DNA of 64,000 nt from Cheilinus undulatus (taxonomy: Eukaryota > Chordata > Actinopteri > Labriformes > Labridae): NCBI RefSeq assembly GCF_018320785.1, contig NC_054869.1, forward strand, positions 41,009,789 to 41,073,788, written 5' to 3'. Below, piece after piece: positions 25,401 to 37,700 of the stretch. A program made the translations under genes and the position numbers. Each line of letters starts with the position of its first letter. Positions within the stretch are counted from its first letter, which is position 1. The notes under the pieces are model-generated. The model searched no databases. It was not told the origin of the DNA and saw only the letters and a list, made by a program, of their open reading frames with translations.

Positions 25401-27564
25401 AACGGATGGTATTCTTACTTTAATATTTTGCTGCACAACCATTTGAGGCAATCAAGCAATTTCTGTAACTCTAGACTCCTGCACCTGTCGACAGGTATTT
25501 TGACCCACTCCTCATAAACAAACTGCTCCACCTGTCTTGCGTTTAAAGAGTGCCTTCTTCAGACTGCATGTTTCACCTCCTTCAACAGTTATTCAACAGG
25601 AATTGGGCTATGGCTCGTAGATGGCCACTTCAGAATAGTCCGATTTTTTGTTCTTAGCCATTCTCGGTTGTTTTTAGCTCTGTGTTTCGGTCATTATCCT
25701 GTTGGAGGACCCATGACCTGTGACTGAGTACATACTGCTCCAGAATGCCTTGATAGTATTGAGATTTCACTGTACCCTGTCTCTTCAATTTGGCATCAGC
25801 TTTCTTCTTGCTGCCATGTCCAGAGGTTGGCGACAGTCCCATGGACCTTAAACTTCTGAATAATATGGGCAACTGTACATGTGGTCCATGTTCAGTGTGG
25901 TGCACATCATGATACCAAACACCAAGGGGACTCCTTTTCACTCTTTAAATAGGCAGACTGACTGATTACAAGTTTGAAGACACCTGCGATGCTATTTATA
26001 GGACACACCTTAGTTTAACATGTCCCGATGGGTAAATCATTTTCAGTCATTTTTAGGGGTAACATCAACTTTGTCCAGGCCAGTTTAATTAGTTTTTAAA
26101 AAATGATTCTGTTGAATCACAATTCAAAAGCAATGTCTGATTTTCACGAGTTAATTTTCAGGGTATTTCTATTAATTATTACTTTTGTCAGTCTTAAGTT
26201 ATTTCAGTGATCATTGTGGAATTTTCTTTTTTCAAATGGAAGGGTACCAACAATTCTGTCCACGTGTACAACTCTTTCTGGGGTAAACCCATACGCTAAT
26301 TCAATTAAATGTAATCCATGTGAAAAAAATAATTATTGACATTTTCTTGCCACAAGAAATGCATTTCTAAATACCGGTGTTTCCCTTCTCGTCCTGTCTG
26401 ATATGCAGCGTTTTGTCCATGTTGAGCTCTTCTAGCAGGTCTCGCAGTTCGTCCTTGTGCAACTCAATGTATGACACTTGTACTGCTGCCCCAACACCAT
26501 CACTGCTTGCTCTCTTCTGCTCCAGCAACAAAAAAATGTCATGGGCCACATGTTCAATGATTCCTCCCTGCTCACCTAAGAGAGATTAGAAAGTAGGAGA
26601 TCAGGACAGCCAGCTTGCAAAACCAAAAGGGGAAACACATTATTGATCAACGTGAAATATCATTGGAAGAACAGCAAATCTCTTGTTTGTTTTGGCCATG
26701 GGATTGACTTTTTCAAGCCCAACATAGACCTATGCTTTTGGCTATGAAAACTCCTGATTTAAGCCTGAAGTGACTTTAAAAATCCAAACACATCCATACC
26801 CACTTTGACAGAAAGCAGTGAGAGCAAACTGGGGTCAACAGTCTTGCCCAAGAACATATCTAGATGTTTAATTTGTGGGGGCCAGAATTAAGTACTTGAC
26901 TGCGTTTGGGGATCTCTTTTTCTGAGCGCTTATCCTGAAGTAGGGCACAAGTACCGTTATCTTGGGCTAACTTTTCAAAAAAGTAGTTTGGTAAACTACA
27001 ACCCCAAATCTAAAAAGATTTGGGCAATGTGTAAAATACATAAAATGATATGCAAAAATCATAAACACATGTTTCTTTCACAACAAAACATTAACAACAT
27101 ATCAGATGTTGAAACTGAGATATTTTACAATTTCATGAATAATATGAACTCATTTTGCTTTAATAATACCTGTCTGTGTATTGTAGTACCAAACAACAGA
27201 ATAATAACTCATCCTACTGGACATTTTCCCTGTGTCTAAACTCACAGGTGTGCTGTGTAAACCTACCCCCGTATCCTCCTAACAAAGTGTACGTCTTCCC
27301 TGACCCTGTTTGTCCAAAACAGAAGACGGTGGCGTTGAAACCCTCCACCAGGTTCTCCACCAGCGGCCGAACGCAGGACTTGTACACATCCTCCTGACTG
27401 GCTGTCGGTCCAAAAGTGTGGTCGAATGTGAAAACTTTGTTAAGGCCGACTACCACCTGTGAGGTGTCCTTGTCCTCCCGGATACACTCCCTGTGGTGGC
27501 GGAGGATTTCTGTACGCAGCAGAGGACGGACACGCACCGCCACCCGGACACACTCCTCTCCCAT
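13436..27564 (-). CDS. kif27: Kinesin-4 family motor KIF27, complete
   Basis: KIF27 is a ciliary kinesin of the KIF7/Costal-2 branch. Fifteen coding exons on the minus strand: 27267-27564, 26375-26575, 23990-24876, 21718-21861, 21420-21581, 21017-21219, 20490-20611, 17795-17932, 16897-17063, 16720-16782, 16414-16584, 16098-16286, 15735-15962, 14932-15130, 13436-14034. They sum to 3771 nt, or 1256 residues plus stop, with phase kept at every junction. Motor: P-loop GQTGSGKT at residues 84-91, switch I NEHSSRSH at about 201-208, switch II DLAGSE at about 234-239. A long coiled coil follows, then a polar C-tail. Human KIF27 is about 1400 residues, so the stalk is shorter here. The donors after exons 8 (GTGCGA) and 10 (GTCAAA) are weak. 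KIF27 is chosen over KIF7 because of its place next to gkap1 and qng1. Confidence 0.92.
18590..19365. repeat. Unclassified repeat with a GC-rich core, in a kif27 intron
   Basis: AT-rich flanks surround a GC-rich core (18760-19150). In one frame the core reads NFDIRPYVLDPESDPDSLES followed by EGDGNQQQ and a stop: an acidic peptide like the N-termini of some transposon-linked proteins. No splice-compatible extension was found. Confidence 0.3.
19400..20480 (+). pseudogene. LINE ORF2 C-terminal relic (CR1/L2/Rex-like)
   Basis: Broken frames read NVHRKPLLHQHCRILTKYNL..LSFDSFESFNMLALYTRYYM and then ..FRTFGQTAQSVRGSNVWN, the pattern of the end of a non-LTR reverse transcriptase after the RT domain. 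It lies in the kif27 intron 17933-20489. Frameshifts separate the pieces. Confidence 0.5.
21862..23989. other. kif27 intron, 2.1 kb
   Basis: AT-rich, with poly(A)/poly(T) runs (for example near 22927-22943). No exon, repeat family or conserved element was recognised. Confidence 0.5.
23990..24876 (-). CDS. kif27: kif27 exon 3: kinesin motor C-half and neck, unusually long exon
   Basis: This 887-nt exon carries the second half of the motor (switch I NEHSSRSH, switch II DLAGSE, then KITRLLRDSLGGNA and MMACVSPS) and runs on without interruption into the neck and the start of the coiled coil, ending at GKCK. The acceptor is AG at 24877-24878 and the donor is GTATTA. It enters in phase 1, completing a Val codon with the G of exon 2, and leaves in phase 0. 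The residues after the motor are little like the KIF7/KIF27 neck as I remember it. Confidence 0.9.
25203..26269 (-). mobile_element. Degenerate Tc1-like element in a kif27 intron
   Basis: The ends are inverted repeats sharing ACAGAAnCGTTGGTACCCTT and ATCACTGAAATAACTT, about 130 bp long. The interior carries minus-strand Tc1 transposase remnants around 25650-25940 (SHRSWVLQQDNDRNTELKTT). The coding frame is heavily broken. Confidence 0.6.
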
Positions 27565-27799
27565 GACGGTGAAGTATGCTAGGAATTAGGAATAAACGTT
27601 TACGGTCTGCATCTCAAACTCTAAGGAAAACTTTGTTTACACTTTCAAACTTGGCTGGTACAAAAAATACACGACTAGTTATCTACAATTTACATTAACA
27701 ATCCTTCAAAAGTTATTGGTTGGGTTAAAATATGATATCGCCGTCGCTTAAATGTCAGTACCTGTCGTTTTGTTCACTGCCGTTTGTTGTCATTCATCT

Positions 27800-27813
27800 G
27801 TTGCCCGGGAAAC
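27800..27813 (+). promoter_or_regulatory. X-box-like RFX site upstream of kif27
   Basis: The sequence GTTGCCCGGGAAAC is a near-match to the RFX X-box (GTNRCC, spacer, RGYAAC), with one mismatch in the right half. It lies about 240 bp upstream of the kif27 start codon in a short GC-rich stretch. RFX factors drive many ciliary genes, so the site suits the gene. Function is inferred only. Confidence 0.4.
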
Positions 27814-27869
27814 CGCCGCCGTTGTGCCGCAGCGGTCGAAGAAAGCGCGAGGAGTTTCAAGAGAATCCT

Positions 27870-29770
27870 CAGAGAGAGGAACGAGGGGTACGAAGCTGCG
27901 ACAGCGCCCCCTTCTGCTGTATGGCAATCTCGCTAATACCATCAAATACCATGGATGTCCATCTATGCCACTTGAAAAAACACAAAGAGAAAGTTGAGTA
28001 ATTATTCAAAAAAAATCTTAGATAAAAATTCTGGGGAATAAATCAGAATCATGAGGAGGAAGTCCTCAGACAGAATTTTTTTTTTAGATAAAAATAAACA
28101 ATGACATAAAAAGGCCAAATTCTGAGATTAAAGTCATAATTTGGGATGGAAAGGCAAAATGATATGATTAAAGGCAAAATTATAAGAGTAAATCATAGTT
28201 ATGAGATGAAAATTGTCAAAATGTCAAAATGATTACTTTTCATCTCATGATTTAAACATAATTATGAATAACTTTTTAATAGTTTCAACTTTTTCCTCTT
28301 AATTTTCAAATTCATCTCATGATTAGGACTTTGTTTTTCATAATTCTGTCTTTTAACTCACTTTCACTTTTTATCTCAGTATTTGGCATTTTTTACAAAT
28401 TATTCTGCCTTTTTATGTCATTAACATGTCTTCTAAGTATCATAACTTTGACTTTCTATCATAATCATAACATGCTATCACATAATTTTGACTTTTTATG
28501 TCATTATTTTGACTATCTCATAATTTTGACTTTTTAATCGCATAGCTTTATATCATGCTATTTTGAATTTGATCCCATGTCAACATTTCATCTAAAAATT
28601 TAAATTATATTTTTTAAAAATAATTACCTAACTTTAATGTTTTTTTTCTTTTTAAGGGGTGGAAATGGGCTTGCTTACAAAACACAAAGCTGACTTTCCA
28701 ATGAATAAAAAGTAAACAAAAGTATTGCTGGGGGTCAAGTAGCCTTCAATTATTAAATGTAGCAGATTAATATAAATATAAATATAAATATAATATGAAA
28801 TGTATCAATCTTTTTTTTCAATTAATCTCTCATATTTTTCAGATATAATCTGTATATTTATATGTTTTTTCTTTTGAAAAAGTAAAGATTTTTTTTCTGA
28901 CATATATGCTGTTCACTAAAGGACCTAAGAACTTCACCTCCTTTTCCTACAAGCTAAATCTTTCTTAACTCAAAATTAACTTGGTTTAGTCTGATCATCT
29001 TATTTCAGTCAACTGTCCTACGAGGAAAGTTTGTCTGAGGCATAAAATCTGTAATGTAGCCCACATGGAGGAGGCTGTTGCTCCTTTTGAGTTTTTCTCA
29101 TTCCTCTTCAACTCATAGAAAGTCTGAGCTTAAGCTCTGAGCTTTTTCTGAACTTTAAAGTATTATAAATGTACTTTTCCAACATTATAGATAATGTAGC
29201 AACTAACCTGCTACTCTAAGCTACCAAATAATCATTTTTATGTCTCTGCTCTGCTTCTCCCTCAGTCAGTCCACTCAAGCCATTCTTGTGGACACAATAT
29301 CTCAGGAAGCTTTGACAGATATATCAACTTTACGAGTCTCTTTACATTTATTTCCAGTCATTTGACCCCAAGCTCCTCCTTAAAGCTTTGTGGGGTTTTC
29401 TTTGAATTGCACAAATGTCCACTGACTCATGAATGAGCGGATTATGTTTTGGGGGTTAAAGTCAATAGTCAGGTTCTTTGTGCCACATGTTAGTCCCTTG
29501 CTTGTGAGATCTATACCAATGACACTTCCACAGAAAACACACCCCAGAGTTTCTTCTTAACCTATCACTCAAATTTCTGGTTGTTGTGTACCTCACAGTT
29601 AATTTAGTAGTTAATTTTATTTGCACATTTCTTCCCGTCCTAAAAGACTATTTTACAAAGTTGCCCTGCTAACAAATTTCTTTTACTGTAGTTAAATAGT
29701 GATGTGAAATTTGATCCCACAAATAAAACAATAGCACAAATTTTGTACAAACAAAGAAGAATAGTGTATC
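27870..29770. other. Intergenic region between kif27 5' end and qng1 3' end
   Basis: It contains an AT-rich fold-back repeat (28060-28560) and otherwise unremarkable AT-rich sequence. I see no gene. Confidence 0.5.
28060..28560. repeat. AT-rich imperfect fold-back repeat
   Basis: The left half repeats motifs such as GAGATTAAAGTCATAATT and GGCAAAATTATAAGAG. The right half has their complements, CATAATTTTGACTTTTTA and CTCATGATTAGGACTTT. The two halves meet near 28235. Unit length is about 25-40 bp, so it could be a tandem array with an internal inversion. Confidence 0.5.
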
Positions 29771-29782
29771 TTACAAAAATAC

Positions 29783-29788
29783 TTTATT
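29783..29788 (-). terminator. qng1: qng1 poly(A) signal
   Basis: AATAAA on the minus strand, about 340 nt past the qng1 stop codon. It is followed within 30 nt by T-rich minus-strand sequence, as expected near a cleavage site. Confidence 0.55.
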
Positions 29789-30126
29789 CTTAACATTAAT
29801 TGTCAAATCACATGAACAAATTTCCTTTACTAGGCACATTTCTCTGGAATGGTTTGGTCAGACACAGTACAGTATTGAATACTCTTGTGGTAAATGATCA
29901 AGAATGATTGAATTAACTTTAAAAGGCAAACAGTAGCTTCATCCATACAGCCCTACAAGCTACATTAGAGCTTGACACCTTTTTTTAATGAGGACTAAAG
30001 AGCGGATCATTGATACATAAATCTGGCACAGAGGCATGCTCTGATTTATCCCAGAGAGAGACACCGATGCCAAGGCTGCACTCTGAGAATTGCCGCCTAC
30101 TGTATGTGCTGCTGCCAGCCCGCTCT

Positions 30127-33100
30127 TCAGTAGTAAATACAGCGCGTGTGGTGTATGGGAATGTGGGCCATCTCTTTGTGGTGCTGCTTGGCATACGGCC
30201 ACAGGTAGAAGTCAATGATTGCCGAATTGACGCTGCAGGTCTGTCCGTCTCTCTCCTGCACCATCTTACACAGACACTGTTTGATCTGCTCCACAGACCA
30301 GATCGAACAACCCCGGATCTCCACCTCTCTCCTGTCTCCTGAGCTCAGCAGCTCGCCTGGGAGAAATACGAAACAAACAGATAACAAACAGAGCAACAAG
30401 AGCTGGCTCTTTTTTAACCTGATACAGTTCTTTATTATGAAAGCACACACTCCTGTCTCACCTTTCTTCAGTGCTTGCATCAGTGCATCAGAATATCGAA
30501 GAGCCCCGAGGTAGACGAGAGCCTGAGGCACCCGGTAGTCTGCAAACATGGTCAGCCAGTCCATGTTGATGAGGTCTCCTTCACCTCGGGCTGCCATGAC
30601 ACCCCAGAAATCTGCCACCAGGATCTGAGCACGCTTGTAGAATGAGATTCTCCTGCCCTGAAACAAACACAAACTGCTCTAAATGCTGGATTGTCTGCTT
30701 ATTTATTCTGTTCTCCATCACTTTGTGTGCTTAAAGGCAAAGATTACATGAAAGCTACGACGTGTATGTCGTTAGTTCAACAACCGGGGAGTTTTTGAGT
30801 AGAGTTTTTGCAGTGCATTTACTATGCTATACTTTAAAACCTCATCCTCAAGTCCAAAGTATTGACACCTTCTTATACTTGAAGGCAGTGTGGCATGTTA
30901 AAATAAATATGCTTTATCCTATTTAAATCCAGCAGCTGCACCAGTTCCTGCAAATAATCAAACACATCAACACCATCACAAGTAAATGAACTGTAGGTCT
31001 TGATATTTGACATCTAACCAAGTTCTACACCATTTCCAGTTTTTCACATGCCAACACATGCTGCCACCACCACGATTCAGTGTTGGGATGGTTTTGGACA
31101 GATAATGATGGTGCCTGGTTTCCTCCAGACATCATGTTTAGGACTGGGGCCAAACAGACCAATTTTGGTTTCATCAGACCAGAGAATCTTGTTCCTCCTA
31201 GTCTGAGAGTCTTTCAGGTATTTTTTGAAAACTTCAACTAAGGAGAGGCTTCTGTCTAACCACTCTACCATGGATGGCTGCAGTGATGGTTGTCCTTCTG
31301 GAACCTCGTTCCAACCCTTACACAGGATATCTGTAGCTCAGTGACTATCGGGGTCTTGGTCACCTCTCTTACTAAGGCTCTTTTCCCCCAATTGCTCAGT
31401 TTGGGGGATGAAAACCTCTTAGAAGAGTCCTGGTTGTGCAAAACTGTCTTCCATTTGAGAATTACAGTGGCCAGTGTGCTCTTGAGAACCTTCAGCACAG
31501 CGGATTTTTTTCAGATCTGTGCCTTGCAACAATCCTGGCAGTTCTTCAGCTCATGGTGTGGTTTTTGCTCTGATATGCATTGTCAGTTGTGAGGCCTTCT
31601 TTAGAGAGTTGTGTGCCTTTCTAAATCATGTCCAATTAAATTGTTTCACCACAGGCGTACTTCAATCAAGGAGTAGAAACATCTCAGTGAAGATCAAGAG
31701 AAATGGGAGGCACCTGCAGCTAAATTTCAAGTGTTGTTGCAAAGGATCTGAATATTGTCTCAATGTGATATTCCAATTTTTCTTTTAAATGAATTTGCAG
31801 TAATTTCTAGAATTCTGTTTTCACTCTGTCATTATGGGGTACCGAGTCTAGATTAAGGAGAGAAAAAATGAACGATTGAGGCATCAGGTTACAAGATTAC
31901 AAAATTGAAAAAAAGTGAAGGAGGTCTGAATACTCTCTGAATGTACTGTATATTCAAACACATAAGCATCATGCAATGCTGTGTTTGCCCAGCAGAGGGA
32001 GCTCTCATATCACAATTTATCTCAACTTTTCCAGTTGCAGATAAATAATGCAACACATACCCTTTTAAATATACTTTTAAGATGTTTCATACCTCTTTCT
32101 TACTTCATGGTTTTATATATTCATTTTATATTAAACTAAAGAGGAGATTTATTGACCAATACATCTGAAAAATAAAGATTAAGCCATGACTTGACTGAAG
32201 CCTGTTATATTTCTGCAAATTAGATTGATATGTCCTTTAAAGGCCATGTACTCAAGCAATAAGTGTTCAAAGTGTGTACAATTTTGAATTATTAATGTCA
32301 CTGTTTACTGTTACTAGTAAAAATGGAATTATATTGATCTGTTTCAATATCACTGCAACAAAATAATGAACCCTATGGCATCTTATTTCATCTGAATTAT
32401 CTCGTTCCTCGTCCAGAGGACGTGTGGTGTCTGCAGATGTTTTTACTTTCTAACTCTATTCCTATAGGTGAGAGCAAAGCAGACACAAAAAACTCACTAT
32501 CTGTCTGCATATTTGTGCAGAGATATGAACATGTTCATAAGTTCTCAAACATCTGACTTTTTAGAAGAAAATAATGTCTTACCAATTTGTTTCCCCATTT
32601 ATCATTAACAGCTCTCGCTCTCCTTACTTCCTCCCTGCATCTCTCGACTACTGCTCTCTTTTTTTGGCTCATGACAACTGTGGGTTAAAAATATGACGGT
32701 AGCGCTTTGGTTTTTCAGAAGCTTTGGTATTTACTGTTAAGATCAAATAAAATTAGAGGAATTGTCTCATTTTAAAGCATGTGTTACTGAAAAGTACAGA
32801 AGAACTGAACATTTAGCCAACTTAATTAGGATATGAATCTCAAATCTTTGGAGCTTGGACTTATTTTATGTTGTTGGTCTATGATGTTTGGGTTCATCAC
32901 TGTTGGGGTTTTATAGTTGTAGTTTGGGTGTGTTCTTTCTGGTATTTGGTGCCTTTGCGTTTGTTTTCCTGCCTCTTGTAAAGGGGCAACACAAATACTA
33001 TTATTATACATATCTTGTCTGCAACCAAGATTATAATAATTACCATTTCATGTTTTACATCAGACTACTTAAATCAAACCAGTTGAAACTTGTTGTGAAG

Positions 33101-34766
33101 TAAAAATATAAACATACATTTTTGGATTGGATTTATATTGCAAATATTTACTTTAAAAAGTAAGTTAAAATAAAATAAAATCCTGAAAAATTGCAGTTTT
33201 CGCCCTTCTCTTACTCTAACCTCATATGTAGCCTCGTCCCTGTAGGATGGGATCTTCTCAACGATGAGCTCCACCATCTTCTGGGCGTCGTTCCCAGCTT
33301 TGCTGATAAAACTACGGAAGCTTCCACCGTTTTCCAACAGAACACGCCCCCCTTCAGTCAGCGCCTTGTGAGACAGGTTCAGCACACCATGCATTCAAAA
33401 AAAGACCTTTCAATCAAACATTAAATCCTTGTAATACAGAGAACGCTGTTAAGCCAGAAATATGGCTCTGGTAGAAATGATGTTAGATGTCAAAGGAGCT
33501 CAGGCTCATACTGAGGTAGGCAGTCACATTTAACAGATGATCAGGAGCCAGATCAGATAGCAGTGAACAATTTCATTTTTATCTGCTAATGCAACGATGG
33601 ATGTCCTTTGCAGAGGCAATTAAACAAATTCCCTTCATATGTTGACAAAAGACTTAATTCTACAGCAGTCAAAGTTCCTACATCTATCAGGAATCACACA
33701 CTTTATCTCACAGTTATCTTTATATCAAATAAATCTACAGCTGTTGCATCACATCGACCCCACAGTACAACGGAAATACAGTGACATTAGGTTATTATAC
33801 AAGACATCCCAGCCTCTTCGAATAAATGTAAGCTTCAATTTTGTTTTTCCTAATTGAAAATAAACTAAACAGAGAGGAGGCTGATAAAATATATAAACTA
33901 AGGTTGCCAGCATTAATGCATTTATGGCAATGCAGATGAGGTCCATAATTAATGCACTCATTTAAAAAAGGGTATTACTCACATGCTTTATTTGTCCCTT
34001 TCAGCATTGTCTCATCTCCTCACAGCCACAGTGATATAAAATAAGTCCACCACCACTCCCCCAATATCTCACTTATCTTAAAAACATTACAGACAGCACA
34101 TCAGACAATTAAAAAGTCATCTGCACCTTCTTTCATCAAACATTGACCCTTTCAGTGTTCCCTTATTTCTATTCAATCCATAGCAAGTTTTTCTGTGGTT
34201 GAGTTCATCCACCTGAAGTTCCTTATTTTCTTTCAAAAGCCCTGTGTTATCATCGCGTACTTATAAAGAGAATCTGTGAGTACCTTGTGTCGCTCCTGAA
34301 GCATTGGCATGGCGGTTTGGTTGTCTGATCGCAGGACGTGTCCCAGCTCCTCCTCACTCATCTGAGAGAAGTACTTCGGATCAGTGATCGGGACACCTGT
34401 AGGCAGGAATGGGACAAGGAATCACATTCTTAAAATTTTGCTGCCATCAGTGTCTCAATCAAAACAACAAAAAAGATGACATGTAAGGCTGTACTGCTCA
34501 ATTCTAACCACAACTGCTTAATTTTTTTTTTTTTAATTGAGCACTCAGTTCAATAAAACTACACATTTCAAGGCAATTTACCAGGACTGTCAAATGATCA
34601 AATGTAGGGGGGCAGGTGGCCTAGTGGTTGAAGGCGCTCCCCGTGTACGCGGGCGGCCTGGGTTCGAATCCAGCCTGAGGCCCTTTACCGTATGTCTCTC
34701 CCCCACTCTTGACCCTGTTTCCGACTCTATCCACTGTCCTCCTCTATCTAATAAAGGCCCAAAAAT

Positions 34767-34799
<33 letters not shown>

Positions 34800-37700
34800 G
34801 AAAGATCAAATGTACTAATAGCGGTTAATCTCCATTTTGGTCATATTTTTATATTTCCACTATGTAGCATTGTGATTAATGAATGAACGCTGACAGTGCT
34901 GCTGCTGCTACCTCTGTTTTGCAGAGGAGCATGGATGGACAGAAACCATCGACAGGTGTGCAGGAGGAATTTCGAAATAAAAGTATAGCTTAAATGTGAC
35001 TGTGTCAATCCATGTTCTGACTTTCTATTGATCTGGTTGGGGATAATCAATCAACCAATCAATGTATCAATACATATCTATCGTTACACCCCTAGTATTG
35101 GCTGAAATTGATTTGTAAATATTGGCCTATCTGATATAATCAAAATTCCAATGTCGTACAATCCTAGTTTTGGTATTTTTGGATACTATAGATTTTAACT
35201 ATAAAGAGGTTGTAGCATTAAAAACATGTGATATTGAAAAATGATTAAAGTATCAGCATTTATGGCAACATCCTGTCATCATCAGGCCGGTAATATTTTT
35301 TTTTTAATCATTATAAAAAGATTAATTTTGTGACAATTTACACTGCAGATGTTGAACCTTGCAACCCCTACTGCTTCTCAAGTTTTTTTCTTCAATAACA
35401 TTGTGTTTACTTTTATTAATGTGTTGTTCTTTTCAGTCACTTCCTGTTGCTCACCACTCTTACCGCTGCAAAGACAGTGAGTTTCACACTCAGTTTCTTT
35501 TATTGTTTTTCTGTTGTGTTATACAAAACCTTTTACTAAATTTTGACTAAATTAAGCTATGGGATAAATGCAGAGAAGTAAAGAAAAATTACTTGAAGTT
35601 AAAAAAGAAACAGCTGGAAGGCTTTATACTGACAAAAAAGAAATACTTAAGATAAAGAGAAACAAAGGATTCAAGGCCACTAACTCGCCAAGTTTTGTCG
35701 TCATAATGTAAAGGCTTGAATAAAACTCCACCGGTTCTAACAAGACATTCCAAAGACACAGTTTGTTCTGATCTCATGCTGTCACCCCTCAAGTCTCTAC
35801 CTGTGCTTTTCTTAAAGAATCTCTTGTAAATCAAAAAGGCCACAACGACCACACATTGAGAGCACTATTCCATATGAGACATAAGTGATTCATATCCGAA
35901 GTCATTCACGCTAATTATGGGTGAATCAAAGGCACACGCAGAGCTACAAGCAATTTCCCAGCAGTCCAAGTTCAAGTAAAGGGCACTTACACAATAATTG
36001 GTAATTGCAGTGCACAACAAAAGCTTTCAGAAAAAAAGGGAACAAAAAGACATAAAAAGGGCCTATACGTATGTTTATTCTCTAGCAGTGAACCTGCTAA
36101 AAAGAGGACGAAAGGAAAAGTTGTCAGGAAACACTGTATCAATCAAAGAATGACCTTCATATTTCTTTATAATTTTGACATTTTTTTGTCAACACAACAG
36201 TGATTTGAGAAGAATCTGCTTTCTCCTCCTACTCCAGCACCAAGGGCTTTTTATGTCTGTGGCTATAAAAAGAGGAAAAGTGTTGAAAACATATGTACAG
36301 TGCCTTTAAAAAGTATTCACCCCTCTGGATGTTTTACCCTTTTATTGATTTTAGAAATCAATCATGGCTGATATAATTTGGCTTAAAAAAAGATCCCTAA
36401 AACCTTTTTAATGCCAAAGTAAAAACAAATTTCTACAAAGTAATGTCAATTATATAAAAATATGCAATACCAAGAAAGTGATTCCATAAATATTCACCCC
36501 ATTCAAGTCAGTATTTAGTAGAGTCACCTTTGGTTGCAATCACAGCACTGAGTCTGTGTTGATAGGTCTAAATCAGGCTTGCATATCTGGACACTGTAAT
36601 TTTACTCAAATTTTCTCTTCTAAACTGCTCAAGCTCTGTCAGGTTGTACAAGAATCTGGTATGAACAGCCCTTTTCAAGTTCTGCCACAAATTCTCTATT
36701 GTATTGACGTCTAGGCTCTGACCCTACCACTCCAGAACATTCACCTTGTTGTCTTTTAACCATTTCTATGTAGCTTTCGCTGTATGCATCAGGTTATTGT
36801 CTTGCTGGAAAATAAATTTTCTCCCAAGCCGTAGTTCTCTTGCAGAGTGAATAAGATTGTCCTCCTGGATTTTTCTATATTTTGACACCCTCTACCTTTA
36901 CAAGCCTTCCAGGCAGCATGGTGCTGCCACCACCGTGCTTCACAGTGGGGATGGTGTGCTTGTGGTGTTGTGCAGTGTTTGGTGTCCACCAAAGAATAGC
37001 ATCTTGTCTGATGGCCAAAATGCACCATTTCTGACTCATCAGACCAAAGAACTTTCTTCCACTTGACCATGGAGTCTCTCACATGCCTTTCAGTGAACTC
37101 TAATGAAGATTTAATGAGTTTTCTTTAACAGTGGCTTTCTCTTTGCTACTCTGCCATAAAGCTTTGACTGGTGAAGAACCCAGGCAACAGTTGTTGTATG
37201 CAGAGTCTCTCACATCTCAGTTGCTGAGGCATGTTACTCCTTTAGAGTAGTCAGAGGTGTCTTGGTGGCCTCCCTCACTCGTCTCCTTCTTGCACGGTCC
37301 CTCGGTTTGTGAGGGCAGCCTGATCTAGACAGATTTACACATGCACCATATTCCTTAATTTCTTGATGATGGATTTGACTGAACTCTGAGGGATGTTCAG
37401 TGCTTTTAAATTATTTTTAGTATCCATCCCCTGAGTTATACTTTTCAATAAACTTTTTCTCTGAGTTGCTTAGAGTGTTCTTTTGTCTTCATGGTGCAAT
37501 GGATGCCAGGAATACTGATTAACCAGTGACTGGATCTTCCGAGCACAAGTGTCTTTATACTACGATCACTTGAAACAAATTCACTGCACTCAGGTAATCC
37601 CTAACTTGACACACCAGATGGATGTGTTTCACATGCAATTTATATCAAATTTGCAATATGAGCAATAATAATTGCAGTTATTTTTTAATCTTTCTGCCCT

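Noticed and set aside
33365-33394. Upstream extension of qng1 exon 5 to give VLNLSHKALTEGG
   Set aside because: No AG acceptor exists before it. The acceptor at CACAAG before GCG gives RHKALTEGGRVLLEN, which matches human in length and sequence.
34607-34680. Apparent tRNA gene with A and B boxes
   Set aside because: The acceptor stem does not close, and it continues into a SINE body with a poly(A) tail and target duplications.
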